A DNA stretch of 30,977 nt from Olsenella uli (GTDB lineage Bacteria; Actinomycetota; Coriobacteriia; Coriobacteriales; Atopobiaceae). The notes beneath the pieces are model-generated. The model saw nothing but the letters and a program-made list of their open reading frames with translations, was not told where the DNA came from and searched no databases. The translations under genes and the position numbers were made by a program. How positions within the stretch are numbered: position 1 is the first letter of the stretch; each line of letters opens with the position of its first letter. Positions 1-10,324 of this stretch are shown piece by piece. The stretch lies in contig NZ_CAAKON010000044.1 in assembly GCF_901212655.1 (NCBI RefSeq), positions 1 through 30,977 of the forward strand. Reading direction: 5' to 3'.

Positions 1-8
1 CGAGGCCA

Positions 9-84
9 GGTACAAGGCCCAGGGGCAGTAAACGGCAAGACGGCAGCATCTGAATGGGCCGTCCCCTGGCTTTCCGGCTGTACC
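9..84. other. Long interrupted hairpin, possible structured RNA
   Basis: Three nested complementary segments are visible: GGTACA (9-14) with TGTACC (79-84), CCAGGG (19-24) with CCCTGG (64-69), and GACGGC (39-44) with GCCGTC (58-63). The left side carries a larger unpaired stretch (25-38). This could be a structured leader for the dehydrogenase gene that starts 170 bases later, or the 3' end of a transcript entering from the left. I could not match it to a riboswitch family I know. The pairing is seen; the function is unknown. Confidence 0.35.
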
Positions 85-251
85 GAATCTTTGCCAACTT
101 GCATTAATCTCTTCACCTTCGGGCACTATGCTAGTTCGTGTACAGGCGTGCCCTGGCATGTGCCCAGCTCATGGACTGTGCCTGCTTGCCGGTGTGGTGC
201 GAGATTCGTGCCCTCGGCAGGCTTCGCGCGCCGCGACCGGAGGGAGTACAG

Positions 252-1466
252 ATGGACGCATACAACTTCTTTGCGCCAACGCGGGTGCTGTTTGGCCCCG
301 GCAAGCTCAACGAGCTTGGAGACCAGAAGCTTCCGGGCTCGAAGGCCCTGCTCGTCACCACGGGCGGCAAGTCCGTCAAGGCGAACGGCTACCTTGCTCG
401 CGTCGAGGCCGAGCTCGACCGTGCCGGCGTGGCCCACGTGCTGTTCGACCGCATAGAGCCCAACCCGCTCCGCTGCACGGTCAAAGACGGTGGCTGGATG
501 GCGCGCCAGGAGGGCTGCGACTTCGTGCTCGCCCTTGGCGGCGGCAGCGTCATGGACGGCTCCAAGGGCATCTGCGTGGTGGCTTCCAACCCGCACCATG
601 ATGCGGATGGCAACGAGGAGCCGGGTGACATCTGGGACTACGTGATGGGTGGCAGCGCCAAGGGCCTGCCCATCCCCAACGACCCGCTGCCGCTCGTGTG
701 CGTCACCACCACGGCGGGTACCGGTTCCGAGACCGACGCCGGCGGCGTCATCTCCTGCGAGGAGAACGACGAGAAGCTGCGCCTGGGCGACCCGCGCCTG
801 TTCGCGCGCCTCGCCATCGTGGACCCGGAGCTTATGCTGACGGTGCCGCCGCGCCTGACCGCCTTCCAGGGCTTCGACGCCATGTTCCACAGCATCGAGT
901 GTTTCATTGCGAACAACCACAACTACATGGGTGACATGATCTGCCGAGAGGGCATCAGGAACGCCGCCGCGTCCCTGCCCGCCTGCGTGAATGATGTCAA
1001 GAACCTCGAGGCGCGCACGCAGCTGGCCTTCGCCAACACGCTGGGCGGCTATGCGATGGTGTGCTCGGGCTGCTGCGGCTGCCACGGCACGGAGCACGCC
1101 ATGAGCGCCCATCACCACAGCCTTCCGCACGGCGCGGGCCTCATCATGATTGCTGCCGCCTACCACCAGCACATGATCGACGCCCACGCCTGCGATGACC
1201 GCTACGAGGAGATGGCCCGTCTCATGGGCGCCACAGAGGCTGAGATTGCCGAGCGCGGGCCCGAGGCGTTCATCGACCACCTCGAGCTGCTCAAGCGCGA
1301 GTGCGGCGTGGACGGCCTGCGCATGAGCGACTGGGGCATCACCGAGGACGAGCTGGACTCGATGGCCACGAACGGACTCGAGACCAACGCCGCCCTCTAT
1401 GCGCACGATCCCGCGCCGCTCTCGCATGACGATGTGGTGGCCATCCTCAAGAAGAGCTACCGCTAG
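252..1466 (+). CDS. Iron-containing alcohol dehydrogenase
   Basis: A 404-residue group III (iron-type) alcohol dehydrogenase, which interconverts alcohols and aldehydes/ketones with NAD(P)H in the cytoplasm. The dinucleotide-binding GGGSVMD motif lies near residues 97-102. TTAGTGSE sits in the middle, and the metal-site region is seen as GFDAMFHSIE and later as EHAMSAHHHSLPHG. An open frame extends upstream to 138, but the ATG at 252 is preferred because GGAGGGAG lies just before it and the protein then begins MDAYNFFAPTRVLFGPG, the family's usual N-terminus. The stretch before the metal-binding histidines is unusually cysteine-rich (CSGCCGCHG), which differs from the textbook enzymes. Substrate cannot be told from sequence; butanol, propanediol and lactaldehyde reductases are all in this family. 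The acetolactate synthase downstream hints at a fermentative role. Confidence 0.93.
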   Translation: MDAYNFFAPTRVLFGPGKLNELGDQKLPGSKALLVTTGGKSVKANGYLARVEAELDRAGVAHVLFDRIEPNPLRCTVKDGGWMARQEGCDFVLALGGGSVMDGSKGICVVASNPHHDADGNEEPGDIWDYVMGGSAKGLPIPNDPLPLVCVTTTAGTGSETDAGGVISCEENDEKLRLGDPRLFARLAIVDPELMLTVPPRLTAFQGFDAMFHSIECFIANNHNYMGDMICREGIRNAAASLPACVNDVKNLEARTQLAFANTLGGYAMVCSGCCGCHGTEHAMSAHHHSLPHGAGLIMIAAAYHQHMIDAHACDDRYEEMARLMGATEAEIAERGPEAFIDHLELLKRECGVDGLRMSDWGITEDELDSMATNGLETNAALYAHDPAPLSHDDVVAILKKSYR

Positions 1467-1770
1467 GGCTGGCTCCAGCACGAGGCGAATGCATCCGACC
1501 GGGCTGCGGGCGCGAGGGGCTGCCGGCAACGGTCTCGCGCCGGGGCTTGCGGGCGAGCTACGTCGGCGGCGGACGATCGACGGTGGCCGAGTGGCGCCGG
1601 AACTGGGTGCCGATCGTCGAGCCCGTGAGCTTCCGGGGCCATCCGCCGAGCGAGTGCGCCGTGGTCGTTGACAGAGGCGCCCCTCGCCCCTAGCATTTCC
1701 GTTGAACAAGCGTCAATAGTAAGCCGTGGATAACGGTTAACCTGCGGAAACAGTCGAGAGGGACGGCCAT
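1467..1770 (+). other. Gene-free spacer with hairpin and a coding-like remnant
   Basis: This 304-bp spacer holds an 8-bp perfect hairpin, GGCGCGAG (1509-1516) with CTCGCGCC (1534-1541). It may end transcription of the dehydrogenase gene, although it has no T tract. A second inverted pair is GACGATCG (1572-1579) with CGATCGTC (1611-1618). The frame ending at the TAG at 1691 reads as a plausible protein tail (containing EWRRNWVPIVEPVSF) from about 1547 with no convincing start, so a decayed gene fragment is possible. The last 70 bases are AT-richer and carry the regulator's promoter region. Confidence 0.4.
1702..1747 (+). promoter_or_regulatory. Putative promoter/operator before tetR gene
   Basis: This AT-rich stretch contains TTGAAC (1702), CAATAGTAAGC (1714-1724), the palindrome GGTTAACC (1735-1742) and AACCTGC (1739-1745). 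CAATAGTAA plus AACCTGC recurs upstream of the methyltransferase gene at nearly the same distance from the start codon (57 versus 54 bases). A shared operator for the TetR protein, or a shared promoter element, is inferred. Confidence 0.4.
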
Positions 1771-2469
1771 ATGACACGTTCGGCAAAGCAGTTGGGAGAG
1801 CGTCGGGGCGGCGCTGCTGTCGTCCAACGGCCCCGCACCGTCAAGCAGCCGGACGAGCGCAAGCAGGAGATCCTCGACACTGCCATGGGGCTCTTTGCCA
1901 CGAACGGCTACGACGCCGTCTCCATGCGTGACATCGCCCGTGCAGCCAGCATCACGCCCGGCCTCGTCTATCACTACTTCGACTCCAAGCAGCACCTGTT
2001 CGCCGAGGCCTTCGACGCCTATGTCGTGGAGTGCACGAACGCCCTCATCGGCGTGCTCGACGATCCTGAGGTGCCGCTCGCGCGCAAGCTTGACGTGCTG
2101 TTCTCCAAGGCCGCGGACGAGGAGAGCCAGCGCTACCATGCGTTCTTCCATGCAAAGGGCAACCGCATGTTCCACGACCACCTCTCGTTTGCCCTTTGCG
2201 AGCGGCTCTATCCGCACGTGCTCGCGGCAATCCGCTCCGACGCGCGGGCCCGCGGCATGGAAGTGCGCGAGTCCGAGACCCTGGTGGACTTCGTCATTCA
2301 CGGGCAGCTCAACCTCATGAGCGCGCACGACGCGCGCGCCGGCGAGCGACTCGACCTCATTCGCGAGTACGTGGAGATTCTGCTCGAGAGTCAGACGCGT
2401 CCGACGGGGGAGCAGACGGAAGCCGCCGAGCGTGCCGGGGCGCGGTGGGAGGTTGCCGACGAGGGATAG
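1771..2469 (+). CDS. TetR/AcrR family transcriptional regulator
   Basis: A 232-residue TetR-family repressor. The DNA-binding domain spans about residues 32-80 and shows the family pattern: an ILDTAMGLFATNGYDAVSM helix, then DIARAASITPGLVYHYFDSK, where TPGLVYHYF is the recognition helix. The first 30 residues are a basic, probably disordered extension. The C-terminal two thirds would form the ligand and dimer domain, whose ligand cannot be predicted. The ATG at 1771 follows GAGAGGGA at a good distance. TetR proteins usually control themselves and adjacent genes. The methyltransferase and acetolactate synthase genes lie downstream on the same strand, and a motif shared by the regulator's and methyltransferase's upstream regions (see 1702-1747 and 2501-2537) makes both plausible targets. 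Confidence 0.92.
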   Translation: MTRSAKQLGERRGGAAVVQRPRTVKQPDERKQEILDTAMGLFATNGYDAVSMRDIARAASITPGLVYHYFDSKQHLFAEAFDAYVVECTNALIGVLDDPEVPLARKLDVLFSKAADEESQRYHAFFHAKGNRMFHDHLSFALCERLYPHVLAAIRSDARARGMEVRESETLVDFVIHGQLNLMSAHDARAGERLDLIREYVEILLESQTRPTGEQTEAAERAGARWEVADEG

Positions 2470-2500
2470 CCGGGGCGCTTTCGTGCCAAAACGTTAAATC

Positions 2501-2537
2501 TTGTTCAATGAGTAAGCAATAGTAAACAACCTGCAGG
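2501..2537 (+). promoter_or_regulatory. Putative promoter/operator before methyltransferase
   Basis: This AT-rich 37-bp stretch in a GC-rich context begins TTGTTCAATGAGTAAG and continues with CAATAGTAAAC (2517-2527), AACCTGC (2528-2534) and AGG. It repeats CAATAGTAA and AACCTGC from upstream of the TetR gene, and carries an imperfect direct repeat CAATGAGTAA/CAATAGTAA. TTGTT and AACAA at its ends form a loose inverted repeat. Regulator binding is inferred from the repetition only. Confidence 0.4.
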
Positions 2538-2570
2538 TAAAGGACTTGTAAGGAACGGGAGCTGATTGCT

Positions 2571-3389
2571 ATGACCATGAATGGGGACCTTAACGTCGGT
2601 CGAGTCGGGTGCCGTGACGGGGCCGAATGCCTGGGCCGGCCCTCGCAGGGTTGCCCTGTGCCCGGCACCTGGCTGTGCCGTGCGGGCGAGGCATGTGCAC
2701 GCGAGCGTAAGGAGGCGGTGAGGCGCGCCTACGACCGCATGGCGGCGACGTATGACGAGGGGCGCCGGAGCTTTCACGCCCGCCGTCTGTACCGTCATGT
2801 GCTGTGGGAGCTTGCCGGGGCATATCGCGAGTGGCTCTGCCGCGAGCGCAGGGAGCGCCGCCTGGACGCATCGGGCGAGCCCGAGCGTCGCTTCCGCGTG
2901 CTCGACGTGGGCTGCGGCACCGGCTACCTCACGGCGCTTGCGGTGGAGGTGCTGCCCTTCGCGCGCCTCACGGGCATCGACATCTCGGACAACATGATTG
3001 ACAAGGCTCGGGAGCGCCTGGGTGGCAGGGTGCGCCTCTTCGAGGCGGACGCCGAGCATCTCCCGTTTGCGGAGGGGAGCTTCGACGCGGTCCTCGCCAA
3101 CGACGTCTTCCACCACCTCCCGGACGGCCCCCGTGCCTCGTTCGAGGCGTGGCGCGTCCTCTCGCGCGACGGCATGCTCGTGCTGGGCGACACCTGGGCG
3201 CCCGCGCCGGTTCGCGCCGTGATGAATCAGCTCGTGCTTCCGCACTCTGTCGGGGGTGACGTCTGCATTCGCTCGGAGACCGAGCTCACGGGCATGCTGG
3301 GTGGCTGGTTTGGCGAGGTTGCCTGGCGGCGCATCGGCGCGGACTCCTGCCTCGTGGTGGCGCGCAAGTCCGCACCGGATCTGAGGTAG
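2571..3389 (+). CDS. Class I SAM-dependent methyltransferase
   Basis: A 272-residue methyltransferase of the Methyltransf_11/UbiE-like type. The SAM-binding motif I, VLDVGCGTGYL, lies near residues 110-120. The acidic end of strand 2 is seen in LTGIDISDNMI, motif II is in LFEADAEHLPF, and motif IV is ANDVFHHL near 174-181. The first 45 residues are cysteine- and glycine-rich with no clear domain, followed by RRAYDRMAATYDEG, the common family start. The ATG at 2571 has AGGAACGGGAG upstream and is the first usable start in frame. The target could be a small molecule, a quinone or a lipid; sequence does not say. It lies between a TetR gene and alsS and is probably controlled by that regulator. 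Confidence 0.88.
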   Translation: MTMNGDLNVGRVGCRDGAECLGRPSQGCPVPGTWLCRAGEACARERKEAVRRAYDRMAATYDEGRRSFHARRLYRHVLWELAGAYREWLCRERRERRLDASGEPERRFRVLDVGCGTGYLTALAVEVLPFARLTGIDISDNMIDKARERLGGRVRLFEADAEHLPFAEGSFDAVLANDVFHHLPDGPRASFEAWRVLSRDGMLVLGDTWAPAPVRAVMNQLVLPHSVGGDVCIRSETELTGMLGGWFGEVAWRRIGADSCLVVARKSAPDLR

Positions 3390-3672
3390 GAGACCCTGCA
3401 CGGGACGGCCCCGCACCCGTGCCGGGAATGGCGTGGGCCCGCCCGCGACGATCACATGCCCGAGGCTTCGGCAAGAAGGCGTTCACGGCGGGCCCACTCG
3501 CGCGCGCCAGGCGTGGGCTCCCGGCAGGCGGCGCCTTTCTGCTGCCGCCCCGCGCCGCGGCCCTCTGCGCGCGCCTCGCGCGCCCAACCGTGACGAATGC
3601 GTTAACGCGCGACAGACCCTCTCGGATTTGTTGCATACTTTGCTGCCGGAAATCAATCGGAGGGGGAATGGC
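3390..3672 (+). promoter_or_regulatory. alsS leader region with hairpin and promoter
   Basis: This 283-bp spacer contains a perfect 10-bp inverted repeat, GTGGGCCCGC (3433-3442) with GCGGGCCCAC (3488-3497), enclosing 45 bases. There is also a perfect palindrome GCGTTAACGC (3599-3608). A promoter-like GCGACA (3609-3614) and CATACT (3634-3639) are 19 bp apart. The ribosome-binding site CGGAGGGGG (about 3658-3666) precedes the ATG at 3673. The palindrome next to the promoter could be an operator; GTTAAC also occurs before the TetR gene. Confidence 0.4.
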
Positions 3673-5343
3673 ATGGCAGCAGGTAGCGAGCTCGAGAAGC
3701 ACCAGATGTCCACGGCGGAGGTGTTGGTCGAGTGCCTCAAGGCCGAGGGCGTGAAGATTGTCTTCGGCATTCCGGGCGAGGAGAACCTCGACCTCATGTT
3801 CGCACTCAAGCACAGCGACATCCGCTTCATCCCAACTCGTCACGAGCAGGGCGCCGCCTTCATGGCCGATGTCTACGGCCGCCTCACGGGGCACGCCGGT
3901 GTGTGCCTCGCCACGCTTGGCCCTGGCGCCACGAACCTCGTCACCGGCGTGGCCGACGCCTTCCTCGACGGCGCGCCGCTCGTGGCCATCACGGGCCAGG
4001 TCTCCAGCGAGCTCATGCAGTTCACGAGCCACCAGTACCTGGACCTCTCGGCCATGTTCTCGCCTATCACGAAGCGCTCCAAGGTGGTCATGCGCCCGGA
4101 TACCGTAGCCGAGATCTGCCGTCTGGCCTTTAAGTACGCCGAGGCCCCCAAGCCCGGTGCCACCCACATCGACCTGCCCAAGAACGTGGCGCACATGCCC
4201 AGCCCAGCGCGCCCGCTGCGCAAGCAGACCCCGCCGGCGCTCTACGCGGACCCGGCGAGCGTCATCGAGGCCGCCAGGCTCATCTCCGAGGCCAAGAACC
4301 CCCTGATCCTCGTTGGCGCGGGGGCTGTGCGCGGCAACGCGAGCGAGGCCGTGCGCTCAATGGCCGAGCGCCTGCACATCCCGGTGGCGCAGACCATGAT
4401 GGGCAAGGGCGTCATCCCCACCGACTCTCCGTGGCGCCTGGGCGTGGTGGGAATTCCCCAGCACGACTACATCATCGACGCCTTCGACGAGGCCGACCTC
4501 GTCATTGGCGTGGGCTACGACCTCATCGAGTGCGCGCCCACCAAGTGGCACACCCACCCCATGAAGATCGTGAACATCGCGGGTCTGCCGGCGGACGTCA
4601 ACCAGTACTACGAGCCCAACGTCGAGGTCACGGGCGACATCTCCGACAGCATCTACCAGATTCTGCGCACGGCGCGTCGCGACGACAAGCCCGAGCCCAC
4701 GGCCATGCTCGAGGTGGGCCGCCGCCTGCGCGAGGACTTCGATGAGCTGGCGGCGAGCGATGCCTATCCGATGAAGCCCGCGCGCATCCTCAAGGACGTG
4801 CGTTCGGTGATGGGCCGCTTCGACATCCTCGTGTCCGACGTGGGTGCCCACAAGATCTGGATTGGCCGCGACTATCCCTGCTATGAGCCGCGTACCTGCC
4901 TCATCTCCAACGGCTTCGCCTCCATGGGCTTCTCCGTGCCGGGCGCCATCGCGGCCAAGCTCGTGCATCCCGAGTGCCGTGTCCTGGCCGTCACCGGCGA
5001 CGGCGGCTTCATGATGAACAGCCAGGAGCTCGAGACGGCGGTGCGCGAGCACGTGCCTTTCGTCACCCTCATCTGGGAGGACGAGCACTACGGCCTCATC
5101 AAGTGGAAGGAGGAGGAGCAGTTCAACGACACCTACGGCGTTGGGTTCACGAACCCGGACTTCAAGGCCTACGCCGAGGCCATGCACTGCCACGGCTACG
5201 AGGTCACGAGTGCCGACGAGCTCGTGCCCACGCTCGAGGCGGCGTTTGCCAACGAGGACGCGCCGAGCGTCGTCGTGGTGAAGGTTGACTACTCCGAGAA
5301 CATGGCCCTCACCGAGCGCCTGCGCGAGGCCTACAGCAAGTAG
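3673..5343 (+). CDS. Acetolactate synthase, catabolic (AlsS) type
   Basis: A 556-residue thiamine-diphosphate enzyme that condenses two pyruvates to 2-acetolactate and CO2. The catalytic glutamate is E58 in RHEQGAAFMADVYGR. LATLGPGATNLVTG follows, and the ThDP/Mg2+ motif starts at GDGGFMMNSQELETA near residue 442. The tail KVDYSENMALTERL matches the FAD-independent catabolic AlsS group (acetoin/butanediol fermentation) rather than the biosynthetic IlvB enzymes. No small regulatory subunit gene follows, which also fits AlsS. The frame is open from 3433, but the ATG at 3673 has a strong Shine-Dalgarno and gives the family's normal length. No alsD (acetolactate decarboxylase) is in the window, so flow to acetoin is inferred. 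Use for branched-chain amino acid synthesis is the alternative. Confidence 0.9.
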   Translation: MAAGSELEKHQMSTAEVLVECLKAEGVKIVFGIPGEENLDLMFALKHSDIRFIPTRHEQGAAFMADVYGRLTGHAGVCLATLGPGATNLVTGVADAFLDGAPLVAITGQVSSELMQFTSHQYLDLSAMFSPITKRSKVVMRPDTVAEICRLAFKYAEAPKPGATHIDLPKNVAHMPSPARPLRKQTPPALYADPASVIEAARLISEAKNPLILVGAGAVRGNASEAVRSMAERLHIPVAQTMMGKGVIPTDSPWRLGVVGIPQHDYIIDAFDEADLVIGVGYDLIECAPTKWHTHPMKIVNIAGLPADVNQYYEPNVEVTGDISDSIYQILRTARRDDKPEPTAMLEVGRRLREDFDELAASDAYPMKPARILKDVRSVMGRFDILVSDVGAHKIWIGRDYPCYEPRTCLISNGFASMGFSVPGAIAAKLVHPECRVLAVTGDGGFMMNSQELETAVREHVPFVTLIWEDEHYGLIKWKEEEQFNDTYGVGFTNPDFKAYAEAMHCHGYEVTSADELVPTLEAAFANEDAPSVVVVKVDYSENMALTERLREAYSK

Positions 5344-5494
5344 GCGCCCGAGCGAGCGCGCCTCGAGTCCGCCCGGCTTCGCGCCCGATATGCGCGCAGG
5401 GCATTACACCATCGTCGCCGCTGCCGGCGCGGCCATTGCTGCGTTTGGTATGAGGCTCTCGCATCGAGGCCGCGAGCAGTTGGTCGAACCCATA

Positions 5495-5540
5495 TCGCGG
5501 CACCTGCGTGAGGGCCTCGCGCCTCACGCAGGTGCCGCGA
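5495..5540. other. Perfect 19-bp inverted repeat (hairpin)
   Basis: The left arm TCGCGGCACCTGCGTGAGG (5495-5513) pairs without mismatch with 5522-5540 across an 8-base loop, GCCTCGCG. No T tract follows on either strand, so it is not a standard intrinsic terminator. It lies between alsS and the terminator before uvrA. Possible roles are a transcript-end stabiliser, a protein-binding site or a mobile repeat. Confidence 0.75.
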
Positions 5541-5610
5541 ATCGGATGCTCTAGCTCGCGCGATCAGGCCTCGCGTGGCACGGTATCGAACAACGAACGG
5601 ATGTTCTGTG

Positions 5611-5642
5611 AAGCGGGCGCGTCCCTTGGCGCACCCGCTTTG
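5611..5642 (+). terminator. Intrinsic terminator after alsS
   Basis: AAGCGGGCGC (5611-5620) pairs with GCACCCGCTT (5631-5640) with one mismatch, around a 10-base loop, and a short TTT run follows. It separates the alsS transcript from uvrA. The T tract is short, so efficiency is uncertain. Confidence 0.65.
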
Positions 5643-5655
5643 CTGTGGCTAGACT
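5626..5655 (+). promoter_or_regulatory. Putative uvrA promoter
   Basis: TTGGCG (5626-5631) and TAGACT (5650-5655) are spaced by 18 bp, about 137 bases upstream of the uvrA start. The -35 box overlaps the right arm of the upstream terminator. I see no SOS box that I can state with confidence. Confidence 0.35.
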
Positions 5656-5791
5656 AGAGAGTGAGAATAACTCGGCCGCGCGCCGCGGGTTTCGTCTGGC
5701 GCCGTGGTCTGCAACGGCCCCGTCCTGTGGCCCATTGGCTTGGATGGGGTCGAGCGCAATCGTCCCGTTGGGCACGTTCGAGAGGGAGAGC

Positions 5792-8731
<2,940 letters not shown>

Positions 8732-8847
8732 GCACACGCCGCTCTGGCGTCGTGCCAACCGCTAGGGCCCCTGCGGCCTCGCCGGCCACATCGGTGGGCA
8801 GGGTAGCTCTCTGCCGTCGAAGACAGCCCCTGGCGCCCCTCCCCAAG

Positions 8848-8916
8848 ACTCAGCACAAAAAACTGACCCTTTCTGTCGAAATCGAGCAGATACGGTCAGT
8901 TTTTTTCGTGCTGAGT
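8848..8916. terminator. Long bidirectional terminator between uvrA and racemase
   Basis: ACTCAGCAC (8848-8856) pairs with GTGCTGAGT (8908-8916), and AAAAAACTGACC (8857-8868) pairs with GGTCAGTTTTTT (8894-8905) apart from one bulged base (8907). The inner 25 bases can fold further (TCTG with CAGA). A poly-A run on one arm and poly-T on the other let it end transcription on both strands, which fits the converging uvrA and racemase genes. The structure and convergent genes are seen; termination is inferred. Confidence 0.85.
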
Positions 8917-8965
8917 TGGGATGATGCGACGGCAGTCGGCGGCGAAGGCCTCTGCTTTATTAAGG

Positions 8966-9661
8966 CTACTGGTACTGCGCGCCGCTGCGCACGATCGACT
9001 CGCGTACGAGCGAGTCCATGGCGTCCAGGCAGATGTCGGGGATGTCATGGTCGCGCTTGATGAGCGAGAGTTCCGTGCAGGCGAGGATGACGGCATCGCA
9101 CTGCGCGCGGAAGAACTCGGCCATGACGCGGTCGAACTTGTGCATGTTGACGGGGCGTCCTGCCTTCACGTCGTCGTATATGATCGACATGACGTCGGCC
9201 TGGCACTCGGGGGACAGCACGACCGGCTTGGCGCCGGCAGCCCCACACTCGCGTGCGTACACGCCCGTGCGGATGGTGCCGTCTGTGGCCATGATGCCGA
9301 TGCGGTGCACGTCGCCCCGGCCCATGGCCTCGCGCACGGCCTCGCGCGGCATGTGAATGATGGGCACCTTGGTGAAGCTTTGAATCTGGTTGTAAAAGTA
9401 GTGCGAGGTATTGCAGGGGATGGCGATGTGGGCGCAGCCCAGCGTCTCAAGCGCCTGAGCGTCGGTGCGCATGACCTCGAGCAGGTGCGTATCGTCACCG
9501 GTGAGGATTGCCTTCGTGCGGTCTGGCATGGATGACTGGCTGATGATCACCATGTCGATGTGATCTTGATCGCGCGCGGCAACCGTGTGCTCGATGACCT
9601 CCTGGTAAAAGTATGAGGTGGCCTCGGGACCCATGCCGCCGATGACGCCGAGCTTCTCCAT
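8966..9661 (-). CDS. Aspartate/glutamate racemase family protein
   Basis: A 231-residue cofactor-independent amino acid racemase of the aspartate racemase group. The N-terminus MEKLGVIGGMGPEATSYFYQ is typical of aspartate racemases. The two catalytic cysteines of the family are visible as C83 in IPCNTSHYF and C195 in LACTELSLI. The enzyme would interconvert L- and D-aspartate (or a related amino acid) in the cytoplasm. The start ATG (complement of 9659-9661) has GGAGGGC upstream on this strand. It is transcribed alone, away from the deacylase gene and towards the bidirectional terminator. A D-aspartate-ligase-like gene lies about 4 kb away, which suggests D-aspartate for the cell wall. Other substrates, as with broad-range racemases such as RacX/YgeA, are possible. 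Confidence 0.9.
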   Translation of the reverse strand: MEKLGVIGGMGPEATSYFYQEVIEHTVAARDQDHIDMVIISQSSMPDRTKAILTGDDTHLLEVMRTDAQALETLGCAHIAIPCNTSHYFYNQIQSFTKVPIIHMPREAVREAMGRGDVHRIGIMATDGTIRTGVYARECGAAGAKPVVLSPECQADVMSIIYDDVKAGRPVNMHKFDRVMAEFFRAQCDAVILACTELSLIKRDHDIPDICLDAMDSLVRESIVRSGAQYQ

Positions 9662-9747
9662 CTATGCCCTCCATGCTGGACTCTTGCGCGACATGCGGGC
9701 ACAGCCCCGCCGCGCCCTCCATACGTCCTTCGCGGTATCAGTGCTTT

Positions 9748-9755
9748 ACTATACC
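9748..9755. promoter_or_regulatory. Putative -10 sites of divergent promoters
   Basis: ACTATACC in the 154-bp gap between the racemase and deacylase genes reads TATAGT on the - strand (good for the racemase gene) and TATACC on the + strand (for the deacylase-murJ unit). Clear -35 boxes are not evident, so this is tentative. Confidence 0.3.
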
Positions 9756-9815
9756 CTCCGGCTGTTGAGAAACGGTGGCCTGTCGCTACGACGGCGGCCG
9801 CATGGAGGGAGCGAG

Positions 9816-10322
9816 ATGGCCCGCAAGGACAAGGTGCAGAAGACCAACGCGATGCGCGAGCTCGAGCGTGGGGGCGTGGCCTACACAGCGCTTACGTTCG
9901 AGGAGCCAGAGGTGTCGGGCACGAGCGACCTTGGCGTCCAGATCGCCAACATGCTCGGCTACGACCCCGAGCGTGGCTTCAAGACCCTCGTGTGCGTGAC
10001 GCCTCATGGCGGGCACGTGGTCTGCTGCATTCCCTCGCCGGCCGAGCTCGACCTCAAGCGCGCGGCCGCGGCGGCGGGGGAGAAGTCCCTCTCGCTCATG
10101 CATGTGCGCGACCTCGAGCCCACCACGGGCTACGTGCGCGGCGGCTGCTCGCTCGTGGGGATGAAGAAGCGCTTCCCCACGCTCATCGACGAGACGGCCC
10201 AGCTCTTCGACACCATCTACATCTCTGGCGGGCGTCGTGGCCTCACGCTCGAGGTGGCTCCCGAGCCGCTCGCGGAGTTCGTGGGGGCAACGTTTGCCGA
10301 CATCTGCCGGGAGGGTGAGTGA
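9816..10322 (+). CDS. ybaK: YbaK/EbsC-type Cys-tRNA(Pro) deacylase
   Basis: A 168-residue protein of the YbaK family, which hydrolyses cysteine mischarged onto tRNA(Pro) and so protects translation accuracy. Family signatures are VAYTALTFEEPE near the start, ELDLKRAAAAAGEKSLSL in the middle, and TGYVRGGCSLVGMKKRFPTLIDE followed by ISGGRRGLTLEV near the end. Length is normal. The frame is open back to 9618, but the ATG at 9816 with GGAGGGA upstream gives the expected N-terminus. Its stop lies 2 bases before the murJ start, so the two are co-transcribed and possibly translationally coupled, though no functional link is known to me. Confidence 0.92.
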   Translation: MARKDKVQKTNAMRELERGGVAYTALTFEEPEVSGTSDLGVQIANMLGYDPERGFKTLVCVTPHGGHVVCCIPSPAELDLKRAAAAAGEKSLSLMHVRDLEPTTGYVRGGCSLVGMKKRFPTLIDETAQLFDTIYISGGRRGLTLEVAPEPLAEFVGATFADICREGE

Positions 10323-10324
10323 GC

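Noticed and set aside
126..1709. Very long open frame on the - strand opposite the dehydrogenase
   Set aside because: It is antisense to a clear enzyme gene; GC-rich codon bias leaves the opposite frame open. The protein is Val/His/Arg/Gly-rich with no recognisable domain.
5285..5554. 89-residue open frame across the alsS end and the 19-bp hairpin
   Set aside because: It overlaps the alsS tail, has no ribosome-binding site and passes through a perfect inverted repeat.
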